Source: Deinococcus sp. AJ005 (GTDB taxonomy: Bacteria > Deinococcota > Deinococci > Deinococcales > Deinococcaceae). From it: DNA of 64,000 nt. The position numbers and the translations under genes are program-made. Under the pieces are notes generated by a model. The model was not told the origin of the DNA. It saw only the letters and a program-made list of their open reading frames with translations, and searched no databases. The DNA lies in NCBI RefSeq assembly GCF_009017495.1, contig NZ_CP044990.1:639001-703000 (forward strand), read 5' to 3'. Shown piece after piece: positions 16,852-27,423 of the stretch; positions within the stretch are counted from its first letter, which is position 1; every line of letters begins with the position of its first letter.

Positions 16852-17553
16852 CTATCCCGCCTGTGGTGCCCCGGCTCCTTCCCCGGCCCACCCTTTGCGC
16901 TCGTGGCGGGCCAGCCGCTCGTGCAGGTGCAGGATGGCGGCGTTGCCGTGTGCGCCGCGTTCGGTGATGGCGCGGGCCGTGGCGGCGTCCAGGTAGGCCA
17001 GCCGCAGCAGTTCGGTGCTGCTCAGGCCGTCGCGGGTGGCCTTCACCCCGCGCTCGCGGCGAATACCAGCGCTGTCCAGGCCCACCACGCTGCGGTTGCT
17101 GATGCTGCCCAGTTGGCCGTACACGTTGCCCTCGCCGCCGTGGCGGGCCACCGTCGCCATCAGCTCTCGGCGGGCGTCGGTGCTTTCCAGGCGGGAGGCC
17201 AGCCAGCGCCGCGCCCCTGGATCGGCGCTGCGTTCGGCGATCTGCGCGGCCAGTTTCACGTCGCCGCCCATCGCGCGGGTCAGCAGGTCCTGCGCCCGCT
17301 TGCGCCAGCGCCGCGCCTGCACGGTGTCCACCACAAAGGCCAGCCGGGAGAATTCAGCCAGACTCAGAGTGGCCTCCGGCCCAGCGCCAAAGTCGCGGGC
17401 GGGTGAGGTCAGATCATGTTCGGCGGCCAGCGCGTTCCAGTCGGCAGGGGTCAGCCCCAGTTGCGTCAGGGCAGAGGAAGCGAGGAGGAATCCGTCGGCG
17501 CTGATGGGCAGCCGGACGGTGCCGAATTCGAGGGTCAGCGGGGCGTTTTGCAT
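16852..17553 (-). CDS. ddrC: DNA damage response protein DdrC
   Basis: Radiation-induced, nucleoid-binding repair factor that binds single- and double-stranded DNA, bridges and compacts it and protects breaks; known only in Deinococcus. The 233-residue length matches D. radiodurans DdrC (231). The start (NAPLTLEFGTVRLPISADG) and the C-terminal block (TVARHGGEGNVYGQLGSISN, KATRDGLSSTELLRLAY) agree with that protein as I remember it. The N-terminal part is a winged-helix domain and residues about 130-233 form the helical bundle. The gene stands alone between its own promoter (with a 17-bp response motif) and a terminator, so it should be induced when DdrO is cleaved by IrrE after damage. The message is predicted leaderless. 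Confidence 0.92.
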   Translation of the reverse strand: MQNAPLTLEFGTVRLPISADGFLLASSALTQLGLTPADWNALAAEHDLTSPARDFGAGPEATLSLAEFSRLAFVVDTVQARRWRKRAQDLLTRAMGGDVKLAAQIAERSADPGARRWLASRLESTDARRELMATVARHGGEGNVYGQLGSISNRSVVGLDSAGIRRERGVKATRDGLSSTELLRLAYLDAATARAITERGAHGNAAILHLHERLARHERKGWAGEGAGAPQAG

Positions 17554-17559
17554 ACATAG

Positions 17560-17589
17560 ATTATAGCATAAATTATGTAATAAGCATAA
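17560..17589 (-). promoter_or_regulatory. ddrC promoter with RDRM (DdrO operator)
   Basis: On the minus strand a perfect TATAAT -10 (17560-17565) lies six bases before the ddrC ATG. Directly upstream, 17573-17589 is the palindrome TTATG-N7-CATAA (TTATGCTTATTACATAA on the minus strand), the radiation/desiccation response motif bound by DdrO. It covers the spacer and -35 position, so binding should block RNA polymerase. Confidence 0.85.
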
Positions 17590-17880
17590 TTACAGAGGAT
17601 GGCTTAGAGGGGCTGGAAGGGGCGTTCCAGGATGTGCCAGACCCCTTCTTCCCCTCTTCTTCGCAGCTTCGCAAGTCCGGCCCCCGGAGGGAGGCGACGG
17701 GATGTCCGCGCGGCCCGTTTGGCTGTGCCTCCTGGTGTCCTCTGAGGAAACAGACTGGGAATTCGATCATGCAGTTCACCGCCCCTTCTCCGTAAGCGCG
17801 ACTAGACTGAACGCACAACGCCATTCCCCCAACACCGAGCTTCTCCACGCTCCAAACACCCACTTCTGGAGGTTTGCCCC
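17590..17880. other. Spacer and leader upstream of the acyl-CoA synthetase gene
   Basis: No gene is seen. A TAGACT -10 candidate lies at 17803-17808 and a GGAGG ribosome site about eight bases before the ATG at 17881, implying a leader of some 65 bases. At 17680-17707 there is a short block (CCCCGGAGG then GACGGGATGTCC) that recurs downstream of the gene at 19804-19835. Confidence 0.45.
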
Positions 17881-19794
17881 ATGTCCGAACCCGATCAGGT
17901 CACGCCCATTGCCCCTTCCGCCGAGCGCTTTCCCGTCCCCCAGAGCGTCCTGGCCCGCCTGCGTTCCGACCCGCAGGCAGACATCGATGCGGCGGCGGCG
18001 GACCCGGACGCCTTCTGGCTGGCGCAGGCGCGCAAGCTGGAATGGACCCGAGAACCCACCCAGGGCCTCAGCGGGCAGGCCCCGAATTTCCAGTGGTTTG
18101 CCGACGGTGAGACCAACGTGACCCTCAGCGCGCTGGACCGCCACGCGCGCGGCGAGGCGCGGACCCGCGCGGCGTTCATCTGGCTCTCGGAAACGGGTGA
18201 GGAACAGGTGCTGACTTACGGCATGCTGCATGAGCGGGTGGAACGCGCCGCCGCCGGACTGCGGGCGCTGGGCGTGGGCCTGGGCGAGCGGGTGGTGATC
18301 TACATGCCGCTGACCCCGGAAGGCTGCATTGCCATGCTGGCCTGCGCGCGGCTGGGGGCGGTGCATTCGGTGGTCTACGCGGGCCTGGGCGTGGGCGCGC
18401 TGCGGGACCGCATCACTGACGCGGGCGCGCGGGTGGTGATCACGGCGGATGTGGGGTATCGGCGCGGCAAACTGGTGGACCTGTACTCGGTGGCGGCCGA
18501 GGCCGTGGCCGATCTGCCGCAGGTGCAGCATCTGGTGTTGTGGGAGCGCATCAAGACCTTCTCGCGCGAACATGACCCGCGCACGGTGGCCTGGGAAAGC
18601 CTGTTCACGCATGGGCGGGCCGCCGCCGTACCCGTGGGGGCCGAGCATCCGCTGTACATCCTCTACACCTCCGGCAGCACGGGCAAGCCCAAGGGCGTGG
18701 TCCACACGCACGGGGGCTACGTCGTGGGCACCGCCTACCATCTGGGGGCGCTGTTCGATGTCACCGAGAGCGACGTGTTCTTCTGCACCAGCGACATCGG
18801 CTGGATCGTGGGCCACGGCTATATCGTCTACGGCCCGCTGGTAGCCGGGGCCACCGTGCTGTTCCGCGAGGGTGCGCCGGATTTCCCGGATCCCGGTATC
18901 CTGTGGCGCAGCGTCGAGAAATATGGCGTGGACGTGCTGTTCACCGCGCCCACCACCCTGCGCCTGTTCATGAAGCTGGGGGCCGAGGTGCTAGAACCCT
19001 ATGACCTGAGCCGCCTGCGCGTGATCGCCTGCGCGGGCGAGGCGCTGAACCCGCAGGCGTGGCGCTGGGCGCAGCAGCATCTGGGCGGGGGACTGGGGGA
19101 AGGCGCGCACGCCATCGTCATCGATCACTGGTGGCAGACCGAACTGGGTGCGCCCACGCTGGGCAGCCACCCGCGCTGGGACGCGCGCCCCGGCTTTGTG
19201 GGCCGCCCCCTGGCCGGGGTGGTGGCCGACGTGGTGGACGAGGCAGGCAACAGCTTGCCCGACAACGTGCAGGGCCAGTTGGTCATCCGCCGCCCCTTTC
19301 CGTCCATGATGCGCGGCATCCACGGCAACCCGGAAAAGTACGCCCAGGTCTGGAGCGAGAACCCGGCGGGCTACCTGTCCGGCGATCTGGCCCTGCGGGA
19401 CGCGGACGGCTGCTTCTCGATCCTGGGCCGCGCCGACGACGTGCTGAGCGTGGCCGGGCACCGCATTGGCAGCTCGGACGTGGAGGACGCCCTGGTCTCT
19501 CACCCTGCCGTGGCCGAGGCTGCCGTGATCGGCATTCCCGACGAGCTGAAGGGCCAGAGCATCGTCGCCTACGTGATCCTGCTGGCCTCCCACAGCGCAC
19601 AGGCAGACAGCCCTGGCCTGCGCGCCAGCATCGGTGAGCATGTGCGGCGCGAACTGGGGCCGATTGCCACGCTGGGCCGGGTGGAAATCGTCGCCGCCCT
19701 GCCCAAGACCCGCAGCGGTAAGATCATGCGCCGCGTGCTACGTGCCCAGGCGCTGGGCGAAGACCCCGGCGACCTGACCACGTTGGAGGGCTAG
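17881..19794 (+). CDS. Acetyl/propionyl-CoA synthetase (AMP-forming)
   Basis: Activates a short-chain fatty acid to its CoA thioester through an acyl-AMP. The 637-residue ANL-superfamily enzyme has the nucleotide motif YTSGSTGKPKGVVHTHGGY, SDIGWIVGHGYIVYGPLVAG typical of acetate/propionate ligases, WWQTELGAP, the hinge block GRADDVLSVAGHRIGSSDVE and the C-terminal catalytic lysine in KTRSGKIMRRVLRA. Length fits AcsA or PrpE (about 630-650). The choice between acetate and propionate depends on substrate-pocket residues I cannot judge. It appears to be a single-gene unit with a ribosome site. Confidence 0.88.
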   Translation: MSEPDQVTPIAPSAERFPVPQSVLARLRSDPQADIDAAAADPDAFWLAQARKLEWTREPTQGLSGQAPNFQWFADGETNVTLSALDRHARGEARTRAAFIWLSETGEEQVLTYGMLHERVERAAAGLRALGVGLGERVVIYMPLTPEGCIAMLACARLGAVHSVVYAGLGVGALRDRITDAGARVVITADVGYRRGKLVDLYSVAAEAVADLPQVQHLVLWERIKTFSREHDPRTVAWESLFTHGRAAAVPVGAEHPLYILYTSGSTGKPKGVVHTHGGYVVGTAYHLGALFDVTESDVFFCTSDIGWIVGHGYIVYGPLVAGATVLFREGAPDFPDPGILWRSVEKYGVDVLFTAPTTLRLFMKLGAEVLEPYDLSRLRVIACAGEALNPQAWRWAQQHLGGGLGEGAHAIVIDHWWQTELGAPTLGSHPRWDARPGFVGRPLAGVVADVVDEAGNSLPDNVQGQLVIRRPFPSMMRGIHGNPEKYAQVWSENPAGYLSGDLALRDADGCFSILGRADDVLSVAGHRIGSSDVEDALVSHPAVAEAAVIGIPDELKGQSIVAYVILLASHSAQADSPGLRASIGEHVRRELGPIATLGRVEIVAALPKTRSGKIMRRVLRAQALGEDPGDLTTLEG

Positions 19795-19920
19795 CGGGAG
19801 CGTCCCCGGAGGTCTGGAGACGTGACGGGATGTCCCTCGATCTCGCTCTTTCTGTTTGTGAGCGGAGCTGCGCGGCGGCGGGGAGGGCAGGCTGTCAACA
19901 AAACTGGGCTTTGGACAGCT

Positions 19921-21171
19921 TCACACCACCCTCGCAGCCATAGTCGCCGTGTCACCGTCAAAGTCGGGCGAAGCCGTCTCCGCCTCCGCCGTATGAATCC
20001 GGTCCCGGCCCGCAGCCTTGGCCCCATACAGCGCGTTGTCCACCCGCGCCACCAGCCGGGTCAGGTCGTCGCCCGCGTGGCAGGCACTGACGCCGAAGCT
20101 GGCGGTCAGCAGGCCGACCTGCGGGTGGGGCGAGGCCAGCAGCCGTTGCCGCAGCGCCTCGGCCCGGCAGGTGGCCCCGGCCCCGGTTGCACCAGGGAGG
20201 ATCAGCATGAATTCCTCGCCACCCCAGCGCCCCGGCGTTTCACCGTCCTGCGCTTCCTGCCGTAGCAGCCCGGCGATATGTGTCAGTGCGCTGTCTCCGG
20301 CCAGATGGCCGTGCGTATCGTTGACCAGCTTGAAATGATCGATGTCCAGCATGATCACGCTGCCGCCCTGACCGGGGACTGTCCTCTTACCAGGGACTGT
20401 CATGTCTGGAAAAGCCGCGTCCGGGTGGGCCGGGTCCAGCAGCAGTTCGAGCTGCTGGTACAGGCGGCGGCGGTTGGGCAGGCCGGTCAGGGCATCGGTC
20501 CAGGCCTCGTGTTCCAGCCGCAACTGCTTTTGGGCCAGCGCGATGAAGCTGTTCTTGTACCATGCCAGCGCGTGTAGCAGCATCAGCACCGTGCCGGTGG
20601 ATAGAAAGAGCTGGAGGTCGAAGAAGGACAGCTTCAGATCGCCCTGCACCGCGCGCAGCAGCACCAGCGCCAGGGCAGCGCCGAACATGCCCAGATTCAG
20701 CAGCCCGGCGCTGCGGGTGCCGAACACCAGATACCTGAAGACCGCGTTGGTGATCAGCATCAGGAACATGTTGAGGCTGACCTGCCCTCCCACCACGCCG
20801 TAATACGCCTGAAACAGCACGAACAGCGCATTGAAGGCGATGGTGATCTTCAGCGCACCTTCCAGCGACTTGCCGCTGACGATCCGGTAGCCGGCCCACA
20901 GGCACACCAGCGCCATGACCGCGTACACCCCCAGCATGGGCACTCTGGGATCGGCACTGGACGCCTCCAGTCCCCACAGGATCAGCAGGACGGGCACACC
21001 GCAGATCAGCGCGGTCAGGGCCAGACCCTGATGCAGGGTGTGCCTGAGTTCCGCGCCAGGTTCATGGGTGACGTCGCCTGTTTCCCCGGCCGCCATGCTC
21101 ACCCCGGTCCTCGGGCGCGGGCGCCGGACGCGCGCCGAATCTGAAAGTCTGGAGAACGCGGGGAACCGCAT
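19921..21171 (-). CDS. Membrane-bound diguanylate cyclase (GGDEF)
   Basis: Makes cyclic di-GMP from two GTP. The 416 residues comprise a 45-residue cytoplasmic start, six predicted membrane helices (about 46-215, for example TALICGVPVLLILWGLEA and LFLSTGTVLMLLHALAWY) forming a MASE-like sensor, a short coiled segment (FIALAQKQLRLEHEAWTDAL) and a GGDEF domain with DALTGLPNRR, DIDHFKLVND and the active site GGEEF. The RxxD inhibitory site expected just before GGEEF is absent, so product inhibition may be missing. A TAAGCT -10 box six bases before the ATG supports this start and a leaderless message. No EAL domain follows. Confidence 0.88.
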   Translation of the reverse strand: MRFPAFSRLSDSARVRRPRPRTGVSMAAGETGDVTHEPGAELRHTLHQGLALTALICGVPVLLILWGLEASSADPRVPMLGVYAVMALVCLWAGYRIVSGKSLEGALKITIAFNALFVLFQAYYGVVGGQVSLNMFLMLITNAVFRYLVFGTRSAGLLNLGMFGAALALVLLRAVQGDLKLSFFDLQLFLSTGTVLMLLHALAWYKNSFIALAQKQLRLEHEAWTDALTGLPNRRRLYQQLELLLDPAHPDAAFPDMTVPGKRTVPGQGGSVIMLDIDHFKLVNDTHGHLAGDSALTHIAGLLRQEAQDGETPGRWGGEEFMLILPGATGAGATCRAEALRQRLLASPHPQVGLLTASFGVSACHAGDDLTRLVARVDNALYGAKAAGRDRIHTAEAETASPDFDGDTATMAARVV

Positions 21172-21255
21172 GACCTGAGCTTACGTGAGTCTGGCCCACA
21201 GTTCTGTCACAAAACCCTTTCACGCTGCCGGATTTACCTCAATTATGCAAACTCT

Positions 21256-21437
21256 GATTGGAAGTTGTTGAAAACACCTGGAAATCCGAGCGGGAGTCGC
21301 AGAGCTGCGACGCAGAGGAAGAGCGTCCTCATGGGCACCTGTTCATGACGAGAGCGAGCAGGAGAAAAACGGGTTCCGGACGTGGAGTGGAAGAATCGGC
21401 GCTGTTCCGATTCCTGCACGGAACAAACGGAACCCGT
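21256..21437 (+). repeat. Dispersed two-hairpin intergenic element, copy A
   Basis: Hairpin I spans 21256-21286 (10 of 14 pairs around loop GAA). After the shared AATCCGAGCGG block and an extra stretch of some 60 bases, domain II pairs ACGGGTTCCG (21369-21378) with CGGAACCCGT (21428-21437), ten perfect pairs. Inside it GAATCGG (21393-21399) pairs with CCGATTC (21407-21413) around the loop CGCTGTT. Same design as the copies near 26.6, 37.1 and 41.0 kb. It lies between two minus-strand genes. Confidence 0.75.
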
Positions 21438-21449
21438 ACCAGTCTGCGC

Positions 21450-22406
21450 TCATGGGTAGCGTCCCAACCGCTCCACCAGCAGGGCAAAAAAGCCGTCTGC
21501 GTCCACTCCGGTCACCACCTCCACATTCTTCGGTTGCCCGGTCACGTTCCACATGTCGGCCACCGTGCGGCCCGCGCTGGGGCCAGCGGTCAGGTCCATC
21601 TCGACGTGCATGGGCCGGGAGGTAAACAGTTCCGGGCGCAGCAGCCACGCCACGGTCATCGGATCGTGCAGCGCGCCGCCGTCCCAGCCGTAGCGCTCGC
21701 GGTGGTGTTCGGCAAAGAATTCCAGCAGCACCGCCGCGAATTCGCCCACCCGCGTGCCCAGCGTCCGGAAGGCTGCCACGCGGGCCGGGTGCGCGATGGC
21801 CTGATGCGTGACGTTCAGGCCGAACATCGTCAGCGGCACGCCGGACGTGAACACGATCTGCGCTGCGTGGGGATCGGCCAGCGCATTGAATTCGGCGGCG
21901 GGGGTCCAGTTGCCGGTGTCGGTGCTGCCGCCCATCCAGACCACCCCCTTGACCAGGGGCACGATGTCCGGCGCGAGGCGAAAGGCCAGCGCCAGATTGG
22001 TCAGCGGCCCGGTGGGCACCAGCGTGACCTCGCCGGGGCGGGCGCGCACGGTGTCGATAATGAACTGAGCGGCGTGCCCGGCCTCCGCCCCGCGCGTCGG
22101 CGTGGGCAAATCGGGGCCGTCCATGCCGCTGTCTCCGTGTACCGACTCGGCGCTGATGCGCCCCCGGACCAGCGGGCGGTCTGCTCCGGCAAAAATGGGC
22201 ACGTCCTTACCGCTCAGTTCGCGCACGATCAGGGCGTTGCGGGTGGTGTGGTCCAGGCCCACGTTGCCGAACACGGTGGTCAGGCCCAGCACCTGAAACT
22301 CTGGACTGATCAGCGCCAGCAGGAAGTTGATGGCGTCGTCGTGGCCGGGATCGCCGTCCAGGATGATGGGCTGGGCAGGGGTGGGCGTGACAGGCATGGG
22401 GGGCAT
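21450..22406 (-). CDS. Inosine/uridine-preferring nucleoside hydrolase
   Basis: Cleaves the N-glycosidic bond of ribonucleosides for base salvage. The 318-residue protein carries the calcium-binding aspartate cluster at its start (ILDGDPGHDDAINFLLAL, family DxDxxxDD), KVVWMGG-like GVVWMGGSTDTGNW, AEFNALADPHAAQIVF and VPLTMFGLNVT, then the histidine region GGALHDPMTVAWLL. That is the normal family length. Two in-frame ATGs (22406 and 22397) are possible starts. It is not in an obvious operon. Nucleoside preference cannot be told. Confidence 0.9.
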   Translation of the reverse strand: MPPMPVTPTPAQPIILDGDPGHDDAINFLLALISPEFQVLGLTTVFGNVGLDHTTRNALIVRELSGKDVPIFAGADRPLVRGRISAESVHGDSGMDGPDLPTPTRGAEAGHAAQFIIDTVRARPGEVTLVPTGPLTNLALAFRLAPDIVPLVKGVVWMGGSTDTGNWTPAAEFNALADPHAAQIVFTSGVPLTMFGLNVTHQAIAHPARVAAFRTLGTRVGEFAAVLLEFFAEHHRERYGWDGGALHDPMTVAWLLRPELFTSRPMHVEMDLTAGPSAGRTVADMWNVTGQPKNVEVVTGVDADGFFALLVERLGRYP

Positions 22407-22497
22407 TGTGTCATTTGCTGATTTACACAGGGTTAACCACCCCCGGCTGGGTTAACTCATCGTAAGCTGCGCGCCATCTGTCCCACCCCGAAGTGGC

Positions 22498-22509
22498 TAA
22501 AATACGGTC
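22498..22509 (+). promoter_or_regulatory. Leaderless promoter of the 33-residue gene
   Basis: TAAAAT -10 (22498-22503) is followed by six bases and ATG at 22510, the same spacing as other leaderless genes here. Confidence 0.6.
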
Positions 22510-22611
22510 ATGAAGGGCCTGAAAGAATTTGTCGACTGGCTCCGGGAAATCCTGGGGGGCGCGCCTCAACCCCAGCCAGTCCCCATCCCTGTTCGCGTGC
22601 GCGACCGCTGA
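22510..22611 (+). CDS. Small amphipathic protein, 33 residues
   Basis: A short frame reading MKGLKEFVDWLREILGG, a clear amphipathic helix with alternating hydrophobic and charged faces, followed by a proline-rich charged tail (PQPQPVPIPVRVRDR) and TGA. Codons are GC-rich like real genes here. It has its own leaderless -10 box directly upstream and a strong intrinsic terminator 28 bases after the stop, so it forms a complete single-gene unit. Function unknown. A membrane-surface or protein-binding peptide would fit the helix; this is inference. It precedes rel but is separated from it by the terminator. Confidence 0.65.
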   Translation: MKGLKEFVDWLREILGGAPQPQPVPIPVRVRDR

Positions 22612-22638
22612 CAGCACCCTCTCCACCCACCAACCTCC

Positions 22639-22667
22639 ACACCTGCCTGTTCCGGCGGGTGTTTTTT
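22639..22667 (+). terminator. Intrinsic terminator after the 33-residue gene
   Basis: Nine-pair stem ACACCTGCC / GGCGGGTGT with one G-U pair, six-base loop, then six T. Confidence 0.85.
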
Positions 22668-22740
22668 GTGCCATCGGTGCTGGCGCGCCGGGGCGGTCCA
22701 AAAGCTACACACACTCCGGTCATCCGGGCTTTGGCCGCGC

Positions 22741-22753
22741 TACCATGCTGAGC
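22741..22753 (+). promoter_or_regulatory. Leaderless promoter of rel
   Basis: TACCAT -10 (22741-22746), seven bases, then GTG at 22754. The ATG at 22745 lies inside the -10 box, so it is a less likely start. Confidence 0.55.
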
Positions 22754-25068
<2,315 letters not shown>

Positions 25069-25072
<4 letters not shown>

Positions 25073-25593
25073 GCGGCGCGCGGGTGCTGGATATTCCCCT
25101 GGCGGCGGCGTCCGCCTCGCCACTGTTCCGCAGCGTGACGTGGGGTGTGCCTGCGCTCATCCTCGCCGTGGCGCTGATTCCCGATAGGGAAAACACACCG
25201 TTTTTGCGGGTTCTGATGACCACACTGGCGCTGTGTCTCTTTGCCCTGTTCCAGCTCGCCCGGCGCCGTCTGGCCTACACCCTGACCCCCGACGCCGTGG
25301 TGATTCAACGCGTGCTGAATCAGACCCGGTTGCCCTATGCCGGTCTGAGCGCCCGCCGGACCTCTGGCGTGCTGGGCTTCCGCACTTTCGGGACCGGGAT
25401 GCCGGGGTATCTGACGGGGCACTTCACGCTGTCGGACGATGGGCAGGGGGTCAGTCGCGTGCTGGCCGCCGCTTCCGCCAGCCAGGGTGGCGTGCTGCTG
25501 CATTCCGCCGACGCCGACTACTTCCTGACCCCTGTCGATCCAGCCGCCTTTCTGGCCGAGCTGGCACGGCGCGGGGTAGGGTTGGCCGCATGA
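25069..25593 (+). CDS. Membrane protein with PH-like domain, unknown function
   Basis: 174 residues with two membrane helices near the N terminus ([17 protein letters not shown] and [17 protein letters not shown]), then [20 protein letters not shown] and a beta-rich region resembling bacterial pleckstrin-like (bPH) domains found after such helix pairs. The GTG start overlaps the rel stop and the gene overlaps the next by four bases, so all three are translationally coupled. A link to (p)ppGpp signalling is only suggested by position. Confidence 0.7.
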
Positions 25594-26561
25594 CCCTCAC
25601 GCTTCTGCCGGACCTGGGCGATCTGCTGAGGCTGCACCCGCAGTACAACGCCGGGACCGTGGTGGAAATCATCCGGCATCTGGGCGCATCGGAAGTGCTG
25701 TGGGCCAGCGATACGGACCCCGATCACCCGTTGCGCGACGCGTTGCCCGCTGCCCGACTACGGATTCAGGACGGCTTCACGGCGGACTGGGCGTGGGCCG
25801 ACGCCGAACACGGCCAGCTCCAGGGCTTCCTGAGCCAGTACCCGCAGGGCCGCGAACGCCTGCGTGGGGCGGCGGGGGCCGAGCGTGAGTTCGCCGCGCT
25901 GGTGACGGTGCCGATGCTTCCGGCGCAGGTGGTGGGCGCGGAGGTGCTGGACGCTGCCCGCGCCTACCACGCGGCCACCCGCGCCGCGCTGGACGAGGGG
26001 CCGGGAACGCACTGGCGCGAGAAACGCCTGACGGAACTGGCGGCGAAACTGGCCGGGCAGACGGGCGTCGTGATCGTTCCGCTGGATGATGTGCCGGGGC
26101 TGCTGGACCTGCTGCCGGATTCACGCGTGCCAGACCTGACGGGCTTTGCCCCCGGCGAAACGAGCCGCCTGCGTGCCCTGGCAGACCGCGCGTGGCAACT
26201 GCGCGAGGACGACGATCTGAACGCGCTGCTGGCCGCGCTGGACCGCGAAACCGGGGACCGCGTCACGCCGGGAGCCGAACTGTCCGCTGCCGCCGCTGGA
26301 ATCTATCTGGCGGTGGGCGATCTGGTGGCCGCCCGCGAGTTGCTGGAGCGCGCCGCCCACGCCCTGACCGACGATCTGCCCCGCAGCCTGACCGGCCTGA
26401 CGCTGGCCCGACTTGGGCAGGTGCGCGACGCCCAGGGAGACCGTGAACTGGCCACGCGCACCTACCGCGCCGTGCTGGCCCTGAACCACGCTCCTGCCAT
26501 CGCCATCGCCACAGCGGAGGCAGGGTTAAAAGAGCCGTTCAACCTGAATCTGGAAGGGTAA
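25590..26561 (+). CDS. Conserved hypothetical protein, helical with TPR-like end
   Basis: 323 residues, soluble. The start ([20 protein letters not shown]) is not from a family I recognise. The C-terminal third ([56 protein letters not shown]) reads like two or three tetratricopeptide repeats. The ATG at 25590 overlaps the upstream stop; longer readings in this frame enter the upstream gene. Last gene of the rel operon, ending just before intergenic element copy B. Confidence 0.75.
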   Translation: MTLTLLPDLGDLLRLHPQYNAGTVVEIIRHLGASEVLWASDTDPDHPLRDALPAARLRIQDGFTADWAWADAEHGQLQGFLSQYPQGRERLRGAAGAEREFAALVTVPMLPAQVVGAEVLDAARAYHAATRAALDEGPGTHWREKRLTELAAKLAGQTGVVIVPLDDVPGLLDLLPDSRVPDLTGFAPGETSRLRALADRAWQLREDDDLNALLAALDRETGDRVTPGAELSAAAAGIYLAVGDLVAARELLERAAHALTDDLPRSLTGLTLARLGQVRDAQGDRELATRTYRAVLALNHAPAIAIATAEAGLKEPFNLNLEG

Positions 26562-26571
26562 TACAAACTCC

Positions 26572-26692
26572 GATTGAATCGTTTGCAAAACGCTTCAATC
26601 CAAGCGGATGCGAGAAAGAGAAGGACGGGTTCCGGGCGTGGAGTTAACAAACTAGAGCTTTTCCGATTTGTTAACGAAACAGCCGGAATCCC
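26572..26692 (+). repeat. Dispersed two-hairpin intergenic element, copy B
   Basis: Hairpin I (26572-26600) pairs GATTGAATCGTTT with AAACGCTTCAATC, 12 of 13 positions. After AAGCGGATGCGAG, domain II pairs GGGTTCCGG (26627-26635) with CCGGAATCC (26683-26691), nine pairs with one G-U. Inside, GTTAACAAA (26643-26651) pairs perfectly with TTTGTTAAC (26667-26675) around the shared AGCTTTTCC loop region. It lies between two convergent genes. Confidence 0.8.
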
Positions 26693-26774
26693 TACAGGGC
26701 GCAGGCCCGCCACACCTCAAAAATCGCGCCCCACCCTCACCCGACTGGGCAAGTGGTGGTGCGCGGTGAGGCGA

Positions 26775-27290
26775 TTATGCGGCGGGCTGTTCGGTTGCGG
26801 TTTCCTCGGTCTCGGCGGCGCGGCGGCCCCGGCCTGGACGTTCAGCGGGGGCTGAGGCTTCCGGCTGAGGGGCCTGGGCAGGTGCAGGAGGATGCACAGG
26901 GGCTGCCGCCGGAGCCGCGCCGATGCGGGCCAGCGTGTCGCCGAAGGCTTTCAGCGCGTCGCCGCCCTCCAGTTCGGCCACCGCGCGGGCGTTCAGCGCG
27001 CCCAGCTCCTCGCGGGTCACGGCGTATTCGGGGGCGTCATGGCCCTTCAGCGCCTGCAAGACGCGGTAGGCGGTGGCGGCCTCGATCCTGGCCCCCTTGC
27101 CGGTGGTCACCCCGGCGTCGCTGAGCATCTCCGCGCCGATCAGGGTGATGGTCTCGCCGCTGATCAGGGTCACGCGGTCACCGCGCTCCTCCATGTGGGC
27201 CGCCAGTTGCAGCAGCCCGCGCAGGTCCAGCATCTGGTGGAAGAGGTCGAGGTGGGCCAGCATCGCCCCTGCTTTCTTGAGGGTATCCAT
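26775..27290 (-). CDS. Uncharacterised protein under an RDRM (candidate DdrO-regulon member)
   Basis: 171 residues. Residues 1-115 look folded and mostly helical (MDTLKKAGAMLAHLDLFHQM, RGDRVTLISGETITLIGAEM). Residues 116-171 form a low-complexity tail rich in Pro, Ala and Glu (APAAAPVHPPAPAQAPQPEA), as is common in Deinococcus DNA-binding proteins such as DdrB. I do not recognise the family and none of the named Ddr proteins I remember matches. A palindrome of RDRM form lies 10 bases upstream of the ATG, so damage induction through DdrO is predicted. Single gene, convergent with the rel operon. Confidence 0.75.
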   Translation of the reverse strand: MDTLKKAGAMLAHLDLFHQMLDLRGLLQLAAHMEERGDRVTLISGETITLIGAEMLSDAGVTTGKGARIEAATAYRVLQALKGHDAPEYAVTREELGALNARAVAELEGGDALKAFGDTLARIGAAPAAAPVHPPAPAQAPQPEASAPAERPGRGRRAAETEETATEQPAA

Positions 27291-27300
27291 AGGCCCATTA

Positions 27301-27317
27301 TTATGTTTTAAGCGTAA
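27301..27317 (-). promoter_or_regulatory. RDRM-like operator upstream of the uncharacterised gene
   Basis: TTATG-TTTTAAG-CGTAA on the plus strand, a 17-bp match to TTAYG-N7-CRTAA with both half-sites intact. On the minus strand an AATAAT -10 candidate (27297-27302) ends six bases before the ATG, so the operator overlaps the promoter exactly as at ddrC. Confidence 0.75.
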
Positions 27318-27378
27318 ATGTCAAGTGGTATTTATAAGGCGCTGGGTGAAAAGGCATCGGAATTCCCTGCCAGACAAT

Positions 27379-27409
27379 AAAAAGGGGAGAGGCGGACATG
27401 CCTCCCCCT
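27379..27409 (-). terminator. Intrinsic terminator of the HtrA-like gene
   Basis: On the minus strand a GC stem GGGGAGGC / GCCTCTCCCC (one bulged T) with loop ATGTCC, followed by TTTTTATTG, 15 bases after the stop codon. Confidence 0.75.
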
Positions 27410-27423
27410 TCAAGGTTCGCGGA

